Of a stretch of DNA of 23,855 nucleotides, positions 10,925 to 21,311 are shown piece after piece. The notes beneath the pieces are model-generated. The model searched no databases and was not told where the DNA came from. It saw nothing but the letters and a program-made list of their open reading frames with translations. Every line of letters begins with the position of its first letter. Position 1 is the first letter of the stretch. The stretch covers positions 1 to 23,855 of the forward strand of contig JADGJC010000274.1 of assembly GCA_027596075.1 (NCBI GenBank). The letters are read 5' to 3'. The position numbers were made by a program, and so were the translations under genes. Source of the stretch: Rhizophlyctis rosea (Eukaryota > Chytridiomycota > Chytridiomycetes > Rhizophlyctidales > Rhizophlyctidaceae).

Positions 10925-11873
10925 CTACTGCCCAACCTTCCCAGGCCTCTTCATGATTACAGTCCTGAACCACCCATCCCGCAACGGGCCTCCAACACCC
11001 GTCCCACATTCCTTTCCCCAAGTTCTAAGATCCTGTTGCCTCTCCGCATCTGTTGGCTCCAGCTTGTGCCTCCCTACCAAATCGACATCAGAGACAGCCG
11101 CGTCTTCAAAGCCCAGTTTCCGGTAAAGTGGGTATCCGGCAGGGGATGCTTCAAGCCAGCAGTCTAGGGGTGTTGAGCGGGAGACGTTGAGAGTGTCTAG
11201 GCCAGTGAGAACGTGTTTGAGGAGGAGGGATCCAGCACCCGTGCCTTGGTGTTGGGGGTCGGTCACTAGGAAGGAAATGACTGTGCGCGATGCAATATGT
11301 TAGGGAGCAGCATTCAATGAGGACGGAACATGACAGTAACACATACTCATATGGGCCTTTCCTTGCACAGAGTCCCGCAGAACGGTCTTCATTCCTCCAA
11401 TGAAATCATTGAATAAGTCCAAGTTGATGGTAGGACCCACCATTTGTCTGGTGAATACTATAGGGCGGTTCCATTCTTCTTCAGGCGTATCTTCCAAGTG
11501 TTCAACCCATTTTACCCATGCTATAATTTCGCCGCTGTGGTCCTTTGCTTGTTGCGGCTCCGGTACACCTGACACCCGCGAGATAGTTTATGACGTCAGC
11601 GGTAATTCGCAAGTTGATTGCCATAAGGGTATCACCTTGAGGAGTCTCCGCTGTAGGTTGCAGCACGGCAACAACGTAGTGAATTTTTGGGTCAGCGAGT
11701 TCTTTCAGCAGTTCTTCGTGGCGGAGAGCGAGGGTTTCGTCGTCTATGACGCCGGACGGAAAGAATCCTCTGGATACAGGGCTGGGAGCAAATGCAGCGT
11801 TTCTAATTCGGATTAAAGTTGGAACGTCATCAACTGTCGCCGGGCGTAGACGGAACTCGGCACGGGCGGTCAT
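10925..11873 (-). CDS. GNAT-family N-acetyltransferase (271 aa, 3 exons)
   Basis: Transfers an acetyl group from acetyl-CoA to an unknown amine; the substrate cannot be read from the sequence. Exons 11873-11636, 11568-11347 and 11280-10925 give 272 codons. The introns are 67 nt (branch GCTGAC, acceptor GTCAG) and 66 nt (acceptor CACAG), both phase 1. The N-terminus has the usual GNAT opening (RLRPAT.DDVPTL). Exon 2 carries the GEIIAWVKW beta strand. Exon 3 begins with ISFLVTDP and then the acetyl-CoA binding loop QHQGTGAGS, the Q/R-x2-G-x-G/A motif A, followed by an A-[GS]-x2-L-Y-x-K-L-G-F type segment that is typical of GNAT enzymes. The layout matches fungal cytosolic GNAT proteins that act on small molecules or peptides. 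No targeting signal is seen. The start ATG is well placed one residue block before the first beta strand. Confidence 0.88.
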
Positions 11874-12505
11874 TTGGAAAGGTCAGCAGATGGAGTTTGG
11901 GGAGTAAAATAGCGCCTGACCGGACGTGCGTAGTAAAGGAGGAGCAACGGGAAGAGTGGGAAGTAAAAGAGAAAGCAAAGCTGTTTGGCCTGTTTGGCTG
12001 CGCAATTTGGCGATGGAAAGGTCGCCACAAGCTTAGTCAGCTTGCATGGGTTGACTTTCTAGGGTTCACTAGCTAAAGTCCAGCTAGCTGCTCCAACGGC
12101 CAGACCTGCCATAGGTAATTTAGATTACGCATCTGCTATGATGTCCATGACGTGATACCCTGGTGGAGCTCACTTGGATCGCATCCAGCGTCGGACAAGC
12201 ATTGGTGCGGGAGGGTTGAATTCCCTTCCGTAATCATTCAAATTTATGGGACGGTATCATGACCATGTGTATATGTGTGTGTGTAGTGCGGGGGCCTAAA
12301 AGCTCAATCATTATTGCAAGTTGATCTTCGAACCGTCATGATCCGCGCGGACAGTCGGCAACTTTGAAGCTTTGAATATCAACCACCTGCATGATTCTCA
12401 TACCCAAGTGCAACAGGTCATGCGCTCAAGGGGTGGCTACAATCAAGAACCCCGGGTGACTGCATCATATGGCCTGAACGCAAACTAAAGTCGATCAAAC
12501 ACTAT
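11874..12505. other. Intergenic stretch, promoter side of the acetyltransferase gene
   Basis: 632 bases with no supported gene. The plus-strand frame at 11819-12076 overlaps the acetyltransferase start and has no recognisable features. A small TG microsatellite is present around 12273-12284. The part near 12505 is the expected 3' UTR of the membrane-anchored protein gene. Confidence 0.5.
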
Positions 12506-13794
12506 CTATAACTCATGATGGGATTTCAAATTTGGGACTGTCCTGTCACCGTCAAGCACACCAGCCCCCTGCAGTTGTCCTCCCCCGACCGATCTACCTA
12601 TCGAACCATCTGTGCCCATCAAGATCAAAACCTGCAATGCTATCTGGCCTACAGCTAATATCAATAATATCTTCAACAATGTATCATTTGCAATGTTGAT
12701 GTTGAGCGTTAGAGATTTCCACTGAAAAATTGACTTGTTGGGTGGGGCAAGAATTTCTTTCGCTTGTTTTCGCGTTTCCGCGTCCTCAAACTTCCACGCA
12801 GCGTCTTGTTCTGCTGCTGCACTGAGGTCATTTGACGAACCGTCTTGCTCGCGATGGTCCGTTTGTTCAGGCAATTGGTGTTTTATGAATTGCTCGCTTG
12901 AAACTGCTTCTTTTTGCTTTCCTTTTGTCCTATGTGGCGGGGTTTGATGCCTGGATTGCAGTTGCTCAGTTTGCTCAACGTCTTGCTCAGGTGCAGGCTA
13001 CAAAGGAACATTCATTGGTGACGACCAAAATTGTAGCAGACAAGGGAAAACCATCAGGAAGAACACATACCGCGTTTGGTTTGCCGCTAATATCGTTCGG
13101 AATATTGAAGCCCGGTAACGCCTCTTTGGTCTGCCAAGATTTGTCGTCTCGGACTCCTGCACTTGGACGAATGCCAGAGTCTAAGATTAAAGGCGTTGAA
13201 GAAGATCCACTGGGGCCGCTGAGGAAAGCCTGCGCATCGTTTCTGGTGGTTTCCACCTGCTGCGTTACTGCAGGGATCAGGTAATCCAGATCCGCTATTT
13301 GAGGTCAGATGATAATGTAGGATCATTAATGGGTACTGTATCTCAGGTGACCAGCAAACTCATGAATGAAGCTAGTAGGCCTGCATTGTGCGATCAAATC
13401 ACATACCGAAATTTACATTCATCAAGTCTAGCCATTCCGCGGGGTACGCAGGGACTACATAACATCCGTCAATGTAAGTTCGGATGATGATCTGCTGAAG
13501 AAGATGCGTACCGTCACATGACAAAAACGGTTCTAATGCTGTCAGAAGCCTTTCCGCGAGTATGCCCCGAGAATTGTGCGATTGTAACTCGGCGGCGGCG
13601 ACTCGAACCATGGTTTCAAAGGTATGTTGAGTCAGGTTCGTTTCGAGATGGTCCAAAAGCCTTGGTCTGTTGTATGTGATGAATTCACAATACTGAAAAC
13701 AACTTCATCGGTAAGCACACCCAACCAAATTGCACCAAGTCATCGAACATACTTGACACTTGTAAAAGTGGAGGTGGCCACATGAGTGCCACAT
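12506..13794 (-). CDS. Tail-anchored protein with Cys/His-rich N-terminus (347 aa, 4 exons)
   Basis: Exons 13794-13753, 13692-13407, 13294-13071 and 12997-12506 join in frame to 348 codons; all donors are GTATGT and the introns are 60, 112, 73 nt. The short first exon joined to the second gives C13-x2-C16-x12-H29-x7-H37, close to a C2H2 zinc finger but with the last spacing too long. The middle is helical and mixed in charge. Residues ~291-311 are a single hydrophobic helix, followed by ~36 hydrophilic residues, so the protein is probably anchored in a membrane by its C-terminus with the bulk in the cytosol. I do not recognise the family. The start is the weak point: it is the only ATG in the frame after a TGA, and the DNA upstream is open in a different frame. 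Confidence 0.55.
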
Positions 13795-14228
13795 CGTATT
13801 TCACTCTCAAATATGTGATAACGATATCCACTCTTCCAGTTTGAAGTCGATTCCTTAGATCCCCTCGGGCAAATCTCACAAGCCTTCAGATGGGTGCTTG
13901 TCAGCACAAGTCTGCTCCTGTTAATCGACGTCGAGCGGACTGACCGTAGCGCTTTTCTGAAGTGGGCGCCGACACCGATCGGTGAGCATATGGTCAAGTA
14001 CTTTGCAGGGAAATTTTGCATCGATGTAATCGAAGCCTTCAACGGCTCCAAACTTCGGTTGTCCCCGTTCATACGATCCAAGAGCTCCGTAAGAGCAAGG
14101 TATGTATGCCTTGCCCACATTGTCCGCATGGAATGCCCGAGTTTGACTGCATGATTGTTAATGTCAAGCACTTGCGGTCTTCGCGATGCGCAAACAGGAA
14201 TAATGATTGGAGAAGTCCTTGCGGTCAT
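13740..14228 (-). other. 162-codon open frame overlapping the 5' end of the tail-anchored gene
   Basis: From ATG 14228 a single frame stays open to a TGA at 13740, overlapping exon 1 of the downstream gene in another frame. A second frame over 14165-13930 also looks protein-like (it contains IPCSYGALGSYERG) and could splice through CTACG|GTCAGT to an acceptor CTGAAG at about 13887 into the first frame. Neither model joins the downstream exon that encodes YCEF without a one-base shift. It may be the true N-terminal part with an indel in the assembly, a separate gene, or chance. Confidence refers to it being coding at all. Confidence 0.3.
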
Positions 14229-14876
14229 TATGCACTGACCGGTGGAAAATGAATTAAGGTTTTTGTCAAAGAGAAAGATGATGATTATGTGAACTCCATT
14301 GGGTTGAATTCAGCTGTGAATGGTTGTTCTTGCGGATCGAGCGATTAGGGATTAAGGGTCCTTCTGAACCAAGGCAAATGTGGCGCACTTGATGACTGTA
14401 TTTGTAAATACAATGTTCTTGCTTGTTGTGCAGTAGCAACCTGAGGCAGAAGGGTCAAAATTCCGATGTGCGCCTACAGCTGCTGAACACTCGTCTGTGC
14501 TTCACTGCTTCAGTTGTGTGCTCAAATGCCCGCAATCAGGCAATCTGCATGGGGGTGGTACCATGACACCGAAAGTGAGTCAATTCGGACTGCATATGCT
14601 TCAGAGATGGAAGCCTTAAATACTTTGATTGCTCAAGTGTTTGCATTGAACTAAGAAGTCTGATTTGGTGATCCCCTGAGAGGGATCAATACGCAGCAAG
14701 CACGTCAAATCAATGTAGTCAACTGAGCTATTGTTTCCGGAAGACTTGTGGACGACCATGCTCGCCAACTTTAAAATTTGGGTAACTCATCTTATTGACA
14801 TCAAAAGTCTTACATTCGTGCGTACATAAAATATATGAATGGATAAGATACGAACTAAAGGCTATCATGCTCAGAA
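14229..14876. other. Intergenic stretch, nothing recognised
   Basis: 648 bases between the GBP gene 3' end and the open frame at 13740-14228. No long open frame, tRNA or clear repeat is seen. The end near 14876 should hold the polyadenylation region of the minus-strand GBP gene. Confidence 0.45.
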
Positions 14877-17349
14877 TCAAAAGTAACTTCTGTTCCCTCC
14901 CGATGTAAGATAGAATCTGCCACCACGAGGACCGATATAAGTCTTGACCCCGCTTGGTGGTCCTCTCCGTCTACCACCTCCAGAGCCGCCACCGCCGAAA
15001 CCGCCGAAACCGCCCATGCCGCCAAAGCACCCTCCTCCAGCCATAGATGCCATCGAAAGTTGCTGTAGCTGAGACTGCAGCGACGCCAATGATGCTTGAT
15101 GGGCCCTTTGCTCCCTCGCCTGATTCTCCTGAAATTCCGTCTTCATCTTGTTCAGGGCATCCGCATGCTTCTTATCTGCTTCACCCATCGCACGACGTTG
15201 CTCAATCTCCAAATTGCGAAGACGCTCTTCGTGCTCTTCTTGGAACCTTTTGACGTTGGCGAGGTGTTCTTCGTTGATGCGCTTGATCTCCCTTTCGTGC
15301 TGTGAAACTAAAATTGAGATGGTGCTTCGAAAGCACGCAAATATAATCATTTAACTTACCAACGCCCGATCTTCGTCGGCTTGCAGCTGCACAGTTCTGA
15401 TCTGCCGTGCTAACTCGTCGTTATTAGCACGTGTACGTTCATTTTCGATTTGAAGACGTGATTGGTCCTGCTTGAGTTGATCGATTTGCAGGCGATTCAT
15501 TACCATGTCTTGCAAAGTTTCCAGTTCGCGAAGGAGTCGTTGATAGCCGGGGCCCGAGGCGGGACCTTGAGCGTCGGCGAGGTAGAGGGTGAGAGCAGTC
15601 TGTTTCGCAGCGTTGAAGGCGTCGAGGTCGTTGAATGACTGTGAAGAACATGGAAAGAAGAAAATCAATATATTTCCACCTGCGTGAACCAAAGCACACG
15701 TTGTTACCTCAGGTTTCATGTCACTCATCAATCTGGTGACTAAGTTTTCACAGCATTCCCTGCTCAATTCTTCGTTGGATGTCCAGAATGTTCGCAAGAT
15801 TCCTCCGTTCGGTCTTGGATTGGCATTGTCCGTATGGATCATATGTCCTATGGCAAACTTGCGCACCATCAATTTCATCATCCCATCCCCCAAAATCATC
15901 AGTCAGCCTTACCTTCAGCTGCGCCAAAATGTCCAAGACTTGCTTGCCGATTGCGTTATCCATGTAAACCTTTCCAGCAGCTGCAAGCGCCTCTTGGTGC
16001 ACTTCCAGAAAGAAGTCGCTTTCCATCGGGAAATTGGGAACAGCATCACGCTCCATGACATCCCGGTATTCGGAGATGCCGCGCATATACGCTCTTTGGC
16101 ATGCTTGTTCTAGAGGGAGGAAGGACGGAGAAGTAAGACCTTTGCAAAGCTGGAATTCTTCAAGCAAGTTTCAAGCTGTTCTGGCAAGCTTACCTGACAC
16201 ACTATCCCATGTTGACTCGATCACCGGAATAGAGCCTTCATTGAAAGACTGGCAGTAGGATTTGGCCATGAGCTGTAGCGCTATAGGATTGTGTGTTAAA
16301 CTCTTGCCGGACTTGGTAATTAGTCACAAGATACGTACCATCACCGTTGATAGGAATTGAAGAACCACGAGTGATGTTCTGATGCCCAAAGGTCTTCACG
16401 CGGGCCCTCGAATGGACAAACTCCACTACTCGGTTGATTCCACGTCGGAAGTCCTCATGAAGATCCTCAAATGAACTGTTTTCAACCCTGGCGGCTGGCA
16501 TGAATGGGTGCGGCACCGTCATGCAGTGACGATTGCGGAACCAACGTCGGATCTTTTCACGAGTCTCATTTGCACGGTCTACGGCCTCGCTGGTGCCGAC
16601 AATGGGGCGCAGAGACCGCTCCAAATATTCCGTTTCCGATCTCGACATGTTCAAAGTGAAGTCGCGGACGAGGATGAGAAGCTCAGGAAAGAGGGCGTCG
16701 AAGTCTTGACCATTTTCGGGCTCGTGGGATGCGGTGACACGAATGTGGTTCGTCAAATCGGCGATGATGCTTGGAGCAAGGCATTAGCGATAATGTTTTC
16801 ACCCCTGAAAAAAATATAGCACACTTACCCAAGATCCCGGAGAAGTCCCGCGTCTATGTTGTTTTTGGCGTTCACGATGAGGAAGGAAGTGAGTAGGACC
16901 GACAGTACGAAGAGCTTGTTGTCATGCACATCGGATTGGAGCTCCAGATCGAACAAGCCTTCCGGATCCAACAGCACCAAGTATTCGCCACTCCCTTCCA
17001 GAAGCTGGACCCGCATCCAAATCCCCTTCGTCACAGACTGCTCAGTACTCCCAAGTTCAAAGCCCTTTGAACTACCGTGCAAGCGGTTCATCAGAAACGA
17101 TTTCCCACCACGCAACTCCCCAACGCACCCGACAACCTTGATAGGCTTGTCCATCCGGCTCAAGATGTCGGCAGCTTCTGCAACGGCGGCGAAATGTCCG
17201 CTGGAAGGATCAATGTCGATGAACTTGACCGGTTTGTCCATGCTGATAATGTTGTGATTGCGTGTTGCGGTGGTGTTCTGGAAGGGCTCCGGTTCGTAAC
17301 CAGGACGAGGTTGGGTCTCGTTGTCGTCGGTGAGCTTGCGTTTGGACAT
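14877..17349 (-). CDS. Guanylate-binding-protein type large GTPase with GPRGG C-terminal motif (695 aa, 7 exons)
   Basis: Binds and hydrolyses GTP in the manner of GBP/atlastin-type GTPases. Exons: 17349-16829, 16769-16339, 16280-16194, 16109-15913, 15857-15708, 15638-15360, 15299-14877, exactly 696 codons. G1 P-loop GELRGGKS 77-84, switch I Thr107 in VTKGIW, G3 DPEG 128-131, and the GBP-type guanine-binding R-D (209-210) in VRDF. The middle (~270-470) matches the GBP helical domain in layout; ~480-640 is a charged coiled coil. The tail is Gly-rich (643-664), then a motif with IGPRGGRF and SGGN ending at the last residue. There is no CaaX box, so attachment to membranes, if any, is not by prenylation. 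The N-terminal KRK might be a weak nuclear signal. The gene is head to head with a paralog. The 69-nt intron 15639-15707 has no in-frame stop. Confidence 0.9.
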
Positions 17350-18148
17350 TTCCCGAGCAGGATGGTAATTTTAGAGAATCAGAAAGACTCTAGGCAGACC
17401 AGACAGATCTATTGCTTTTGGAAATGTCCGTTCGGGGCCAGGGCTTTTATGACTTTCCGCAGATCATGCAACGCTATGACCAATGTTGCAGGTGCATGCG
17501 CGCCATTGTCTGTTGCCCAAATATTCAACAGCACACCGCACTCTCCTTTAGGGAGCCTTGAAGGCTACCACCGTGGTACAATCACGGCGTCGACTGTCTC
17601 AGAACGAACGGCATCCTGAGTCCTGACTTGTCAGAACGAAAAGGGTTCTTGAATCCACACCGGTCTAAGCCACACAACATCATGTGCCACCAAACTATTA
17701 CGTAACACAAAGGCGGCACGGTTCTGGCAGACCTGATGAGCTCTGAAGGTGTGACCCGCAGAACTGATGGGGCTCTGGGCAGAACTCCATCAGTTCTGCT
17801 ATTCTGTGCGGCATTTATAGGAGCAGAACGGGCGGGCTTAGGGACTTTGCGGCCTAGAATTGGGGAAGTGCGGTATTTTGAAACATAGAATTGTCGCTTG
17901 TGGAGTTTGTGATACTGAAAGCGTAGACCAAGAGAAGGATGTTATCGTGCGGCTCAATTACAAGAGTACAAAGTGATGGCGACAAAGCATGTTTCTCAAA
18001 CGACAAGACCGTCCATGTAGATTATAAAGGCGGGACCATGTGCCTGCTCCAAACATTCATCTCGCTGGACCCAGTTTCAATAGGACGTTACAGTCAATAG
18101 AGATAGTTACGGCAAAACCCATTGGAATCCCTTGTCCATCCTGCAATC
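17350..18148. promoter_or_regulatory. Shared divergent upstream region of the two GBP genes
   Basis: 799 bp separate the two start codons. The region holds CAGAAC at 17600, 17632, 17759, 17780 and 17824 and its complement GTTCTG at 17721 and 17793: seven hits in about 230 bp, where roughly 0.1 would be expected by chance for one hexamer on both strands. TCAGAACGAA occurs as a direct repeat (17599-17608 and 17631-17640). A TATAAA at 18023-18028 lies ~120 bp before the plus-strand ATG, and a minus-strand TATAAA is at 17814-17819. The plus-strand open frame over 17077-17619 is mostly antisense to GBP exon 1 and is not called. Joint regulation of the pair is inference. Confidence 0.5.
17759..17798. 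repeat. Perfect 12-bp inverted repeat, 16-bp spacer
   Basis: CAGAACTGATGG at 17759-17770 is matched by its exact reverse complement at 17787-17798. The spacer itself contains a further CAGAAC. It could be a dimeric regulator site or an RNA hairpin in a long 5' leader of the minus-strand GBP gene. Confidence 0.8.
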
Positions 18149-20215
18149 ATGCTCCGAACACTTGGTGAGACACCATTCGAACTCATCACCGCCGACTCTT
18201 CGGGTCACTTCGCCATCGGTCCGACCGCGCGTCAAATTCTTCAATCCGTTGGAACTACTTCGATCACTGTTGTCGGCGTCATCGGACCCTTCAAAAAAGG
18301 AAAAACCCATCTCATGAACGAGTTCATGGACTCGGGCGAATCAGACAAACCCGTTCAACGGTTCCAATCTTCGAATGACATCCGCGGCTGTACTAGGGGA
18401 GTTTGGGCATGGGGTCGGTTCAATGAGCAAATGAACAAACTCACCATTGCGCTCGACTCGGAGGGTTTGTCCGACCACGACAAGCACGATCCGGTGTTTG
18501 ACATGAAGTTGATGTGGGTAGTCACGTCTCTCTGCAGCGTGGTGGTCTACAACCATTTCTCAGTCATCAATACTGAGATGATTACCAAACTTGGGTACGT
18601 CATTCTGCACCGGTGTTTCCCAGTCAATTTGTCCTCACACCATACCATCATTCAGCCAGTGTTTGAATTTCGCCGGAATCGACCGTAGTCTCGATCAGGA
18701 GCATTCAGAGGGACTATCTGATGTGACAGCGAGTGGAAAGAAGGCAGCAAGTCTTACGAGGTGTGTATGGGCAATCATGCCGCAAGTTACTTTAATTGAA
18801 CTGGTTGAGCGCTACATTCAGGAGCGAGCCCGTCCTCGTGCTGGTGCTCCGAGACTTCAGCCTGACACTGAGTGGCACCGCAAACGAATACCTCCAGCGA
18901 GCCCTCATTGGAAGACCTCATGAGTTGAATATGACGAGCAATGAAGGGAAACGGATTGCCGACTTCTTCGCCACCTGCGACTGTGTTTGCCTTGGTCATC
19001 CCGGAGTCAACAATCTGGCCGACGATACACCTGTCGCGAATGCAACGCTGTTCAAGGCTTTCCAAAGAGCGATGCGTGACCTCGTTGAGTTACTTCGCCG
19101 GCATGCCGAGAACAAGTCGATTGCCTCAAGCGGGGAAGGTATGTCAGCGTAGGCAACCGCTTAAATTTGTGGATCGATCAGTGACTGACTTCAAATATCA
19201 GAGTTTTACAATTTGATAGAATCAACCCTTCTTGTCGTGAATGGATTCAATGATGGCGATTCCATTGCCGAGTCTCTCAAAGGTAAGCGACCGTGCGATT
19301 TGAGGGTTTTATTGCTGACTGGTCATAACTCACACTTGAACTTTCAGACGCAAGAACAGCTCAACATGTCGCTCGGGTTGCACTCGAAGGATACGTATCG
19401 GACATTCAATGCATCCATCTGCCCGAATACCCCGATATTCTGCTTCGAAAGCACCAGGAGGCGGACAACCGAGCGGTCGACGAATTGCGCAAAATTCTGC
19501 TGGATCGCGATCGCCAGTACGTCCAAATGGCGGAGAAGTTCCTCCAGGTATGTGCTAGTTCAGGGTGCAATCAAGCCATCCCAACTCGCGAACTTGGTCG
19601 CAACTTACTCAATCTGAACTGCAGCAAGCGATTCGGGAAGAGTTTGCAGCCATCAAAGCGAAGAACACGGAGCTTGAGCTCGAGCTATTCAACAAGTTGA
19701 TCGCACAGGTCAAGTCTTATACTCTGCGTGAGGCCAGAATGGCAAACATTCCTTGGCTCAGCGTGGATGTGGGCTTTTGTACCGCCAATATGACTCGTGA
19801 GCACAAAGCCAAGGCGTCAGAAGTGCTCAGCAGTCGACTTGCATTTCTCGAGGAGGAGGACAACCGTAAACGGTTGATGGAAATGAGGGAACTTGGGAAG
19901 CGGAAGCAGAGGGAACAGGAGGAGTTGTTGGCGAAGCAGCAAGCGCAGGCAAAACGTAGAAGGCTTGAAGAGGTATGAAGATTCACACATCTTCGCAACC
20001 GTCCGCCATGATTGAGACTGACACCAAAAACGATGATGCAGGAGGCGGTTCAACGCGCTCGGCAAGCGAGACTCGAACGCGACCGTCGAGAGGCCGCCGC
20101 TAGACAAGCTGAAGAAACTCGCCAACGGGAGCTACGACTCGCGCAAGAGCGCGCTCGACGGGAAGCAGAAGCTCGTCAACGACAAGAGGATGAACGTCGT
20201 CGCTTGGAGGATTAA
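18149..20215 (+). CDS. Guanylate-binding-protein type large GTPase, paralog, apparently cut short (556 aa, 7 exons)
   Basis: Exons 18149-18594, 18656-18760, 18822-19138, 19202-19282, 19348-19547, 19625-19972 and 20042-20215 give 557 codons. G1 P-loop GPFKKGKT 46-53, switch I Thr82 in CTRGVW, G3 DSEG 103-106, guanine-binding R-D 194-195 in LRDF. A helical domain follows and, from ~residue 440, a highly charged Arg/Glu/Gln coiled coil. Introns after residues 149, 289/290, 316/317 and 383 match intron positions and phases (2, 1, 1, 0) in the neighbouring GBP gene, which supports both models and a common origin. The first N-terminal extension found in the neighbour is missing here. The frame ends at TAA 20213-20215 in the middle of the coiled coil, with a coding-like continuation beyond it, so this allele may be truncated. 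The start is the first in-frame ATG. Confidence 0.85.
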
Positions 20216-20395
20216 GCACGGGTCGCTAGACAACAGCGGGAGCAGGAGGAACGCGAGGAACGGGCGAGACAGTGTGCATGGCCATTTGGAGCTCCCTTTG
20301 GATCTCCCTTCGGATCCCCGTTTGGATCTCCTTTTGGACCCATGTTCCCCTTCCCCCCCGACTGCGATGACGGTCCCTTCATTTTCTTCGTGTAG
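20216..20395 (+). other. In-frame open continuation after the GBP stop: coiled-coil end plus GSPF repeat tail
   Basis: Immediately after TAA 20213-20215 the same frame stays open for 59 codons to TAG 20393-20395. The first ~19 codons continue the Arg/Glu/Gln coiled coil, then come W-P-F-G-A-P-F and three G-S-P-F units before a Pro/Phe-rich end. The repeat units use different synonymous codons (TCT CCC TTC, TCC CCG TTT, TCT CCT TTT), the pattern expected from selection on the protein. No GT-AG intron of normal length removes the stop in frame. It is a former or read-through C-terminus, or the stop is a sequence error. Confidence 0.6.
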
Positions 20396-20574
20396 ATGAA
20401 AGTAATCTGTAGTGTGTATAGTATATAGACCATGTCCCATCCTGTAAAGGCTTCGTAGAGTTCGTGTAGTGTTTAAGTCAAAATATTCTCCATTCATCAA
20501 CCAGACTCAAGGGAAACTGACGTGATATTCAAGTTGAGCAGAGTTTTAGGCCAATCATGGGACAAAGCAAACGT

Positions 20575-20737
20575 CTACTGGAAGGTTACACCATTTCGAA
20601 GTTCTTTGAATCGTTTGCATCCAAAGTGGCCTGCCGCTTTTTCGACAGGGCGACACAGAGTGCGGTTCGGTGCTTGAGTTAAAACATTATGAACCACTTG
20701 AGGTATAGGAACGGGTTCGTGCTTTGATCCGGGTGTT
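20575..20737 (-). CDS. Possible 3' exon of a small unrecognised gene
   Basis: After an acceptor (GCTTCAG) a frame of 53 codons runs to TAG at 20575-20577. It reads like protein, with segments such as HEPVPIPQVVHNVL and EKAAGHFGCKRF, unlike its other frames. Upstream pieces may lie at ~21110-21060 (ATG followed by a GTGAGT donor) and ~20880-20850, but no combination joins in phase with introns of normal length. The length alone is not statistically strong, so this could be chance. No function is suggested. Confidence 0.22.
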
Positions 20738-21311
20738 CTGAAGCACTCGAGCTATGAGCGCTTACCCATACCGGGCTCGAGAAGGATTTGGAAATCGAAC
20801 GCAAATGCGGTTGGAGGCATGTAGTGCATGTGTTAGGAGTGGTAAACTCACTCGAGTCGTCTCTTGTTCCCGACAACTTCTGACCTTTCACTTTTGGCAT
20901 GATTGCGACGTTAAGTCAGTACGGTGGCCGCAACTTCGATTGTGCGATGCACGGTCAACGACTCGCTGTTGTTATCATGCCCGTCTTTTGGTGCTACTCA
21001 TCCTACACATATTGATTGGACTGAATACATCACGCCGCACCACGGTGCCCACCAAACTCACCAAGCTTTCCGTGGCCGCAAGGACGTCGGCCGTCAGCGT
21101 AAGGATGTACATTGCTAAAGCCACAAACCCATCAATCCATCATTACCACTTTGCATCAAATCCACGGACCGCTCTTCATTTCTTCCACATCTGACTTTCT
21201 CCATGAAAGAGGCTCTCACACTTTCGCTAAGGTGAGGTACGGATTGTGAAAGCGTTTTGCGTCAGGCATCTAGGCTGTTGGTCGTAGGGTGGGGGTTGCA
21301 TATTCATCTCC
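20738..21311. other. Stretch without a confident gene
   Basis: A 146-codon plus-strand frame covers 20754-21194 (ATG 20754). It is rich in Arg, Ser, Cys and His, has a hydrophobic patch around the middle, and shows no family features. Its length is unusual for chance, but its composition is typical of non-coding frames. A 37-codon frame starting at ATG 20899 overlaps it on the same strand. I do not call either. Confidence 0.35.

Noticed and set aside
12898..13284. 128-codon plus-strand frame starting with a hydrophobic, signal-like stretch
   Set aside because: It is antisense to two exons and an intron of the tail-anchored gene, whose splice phases fit; the signal-like start is taken as chance.
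17759..17798. AGAAC...GTTCT arrangement resembling a steroid-receptor element
   Set aside because: Fungi lack animal-type nuclear receptors and the spacing is wrong; it is reported only as an inverted repeat.
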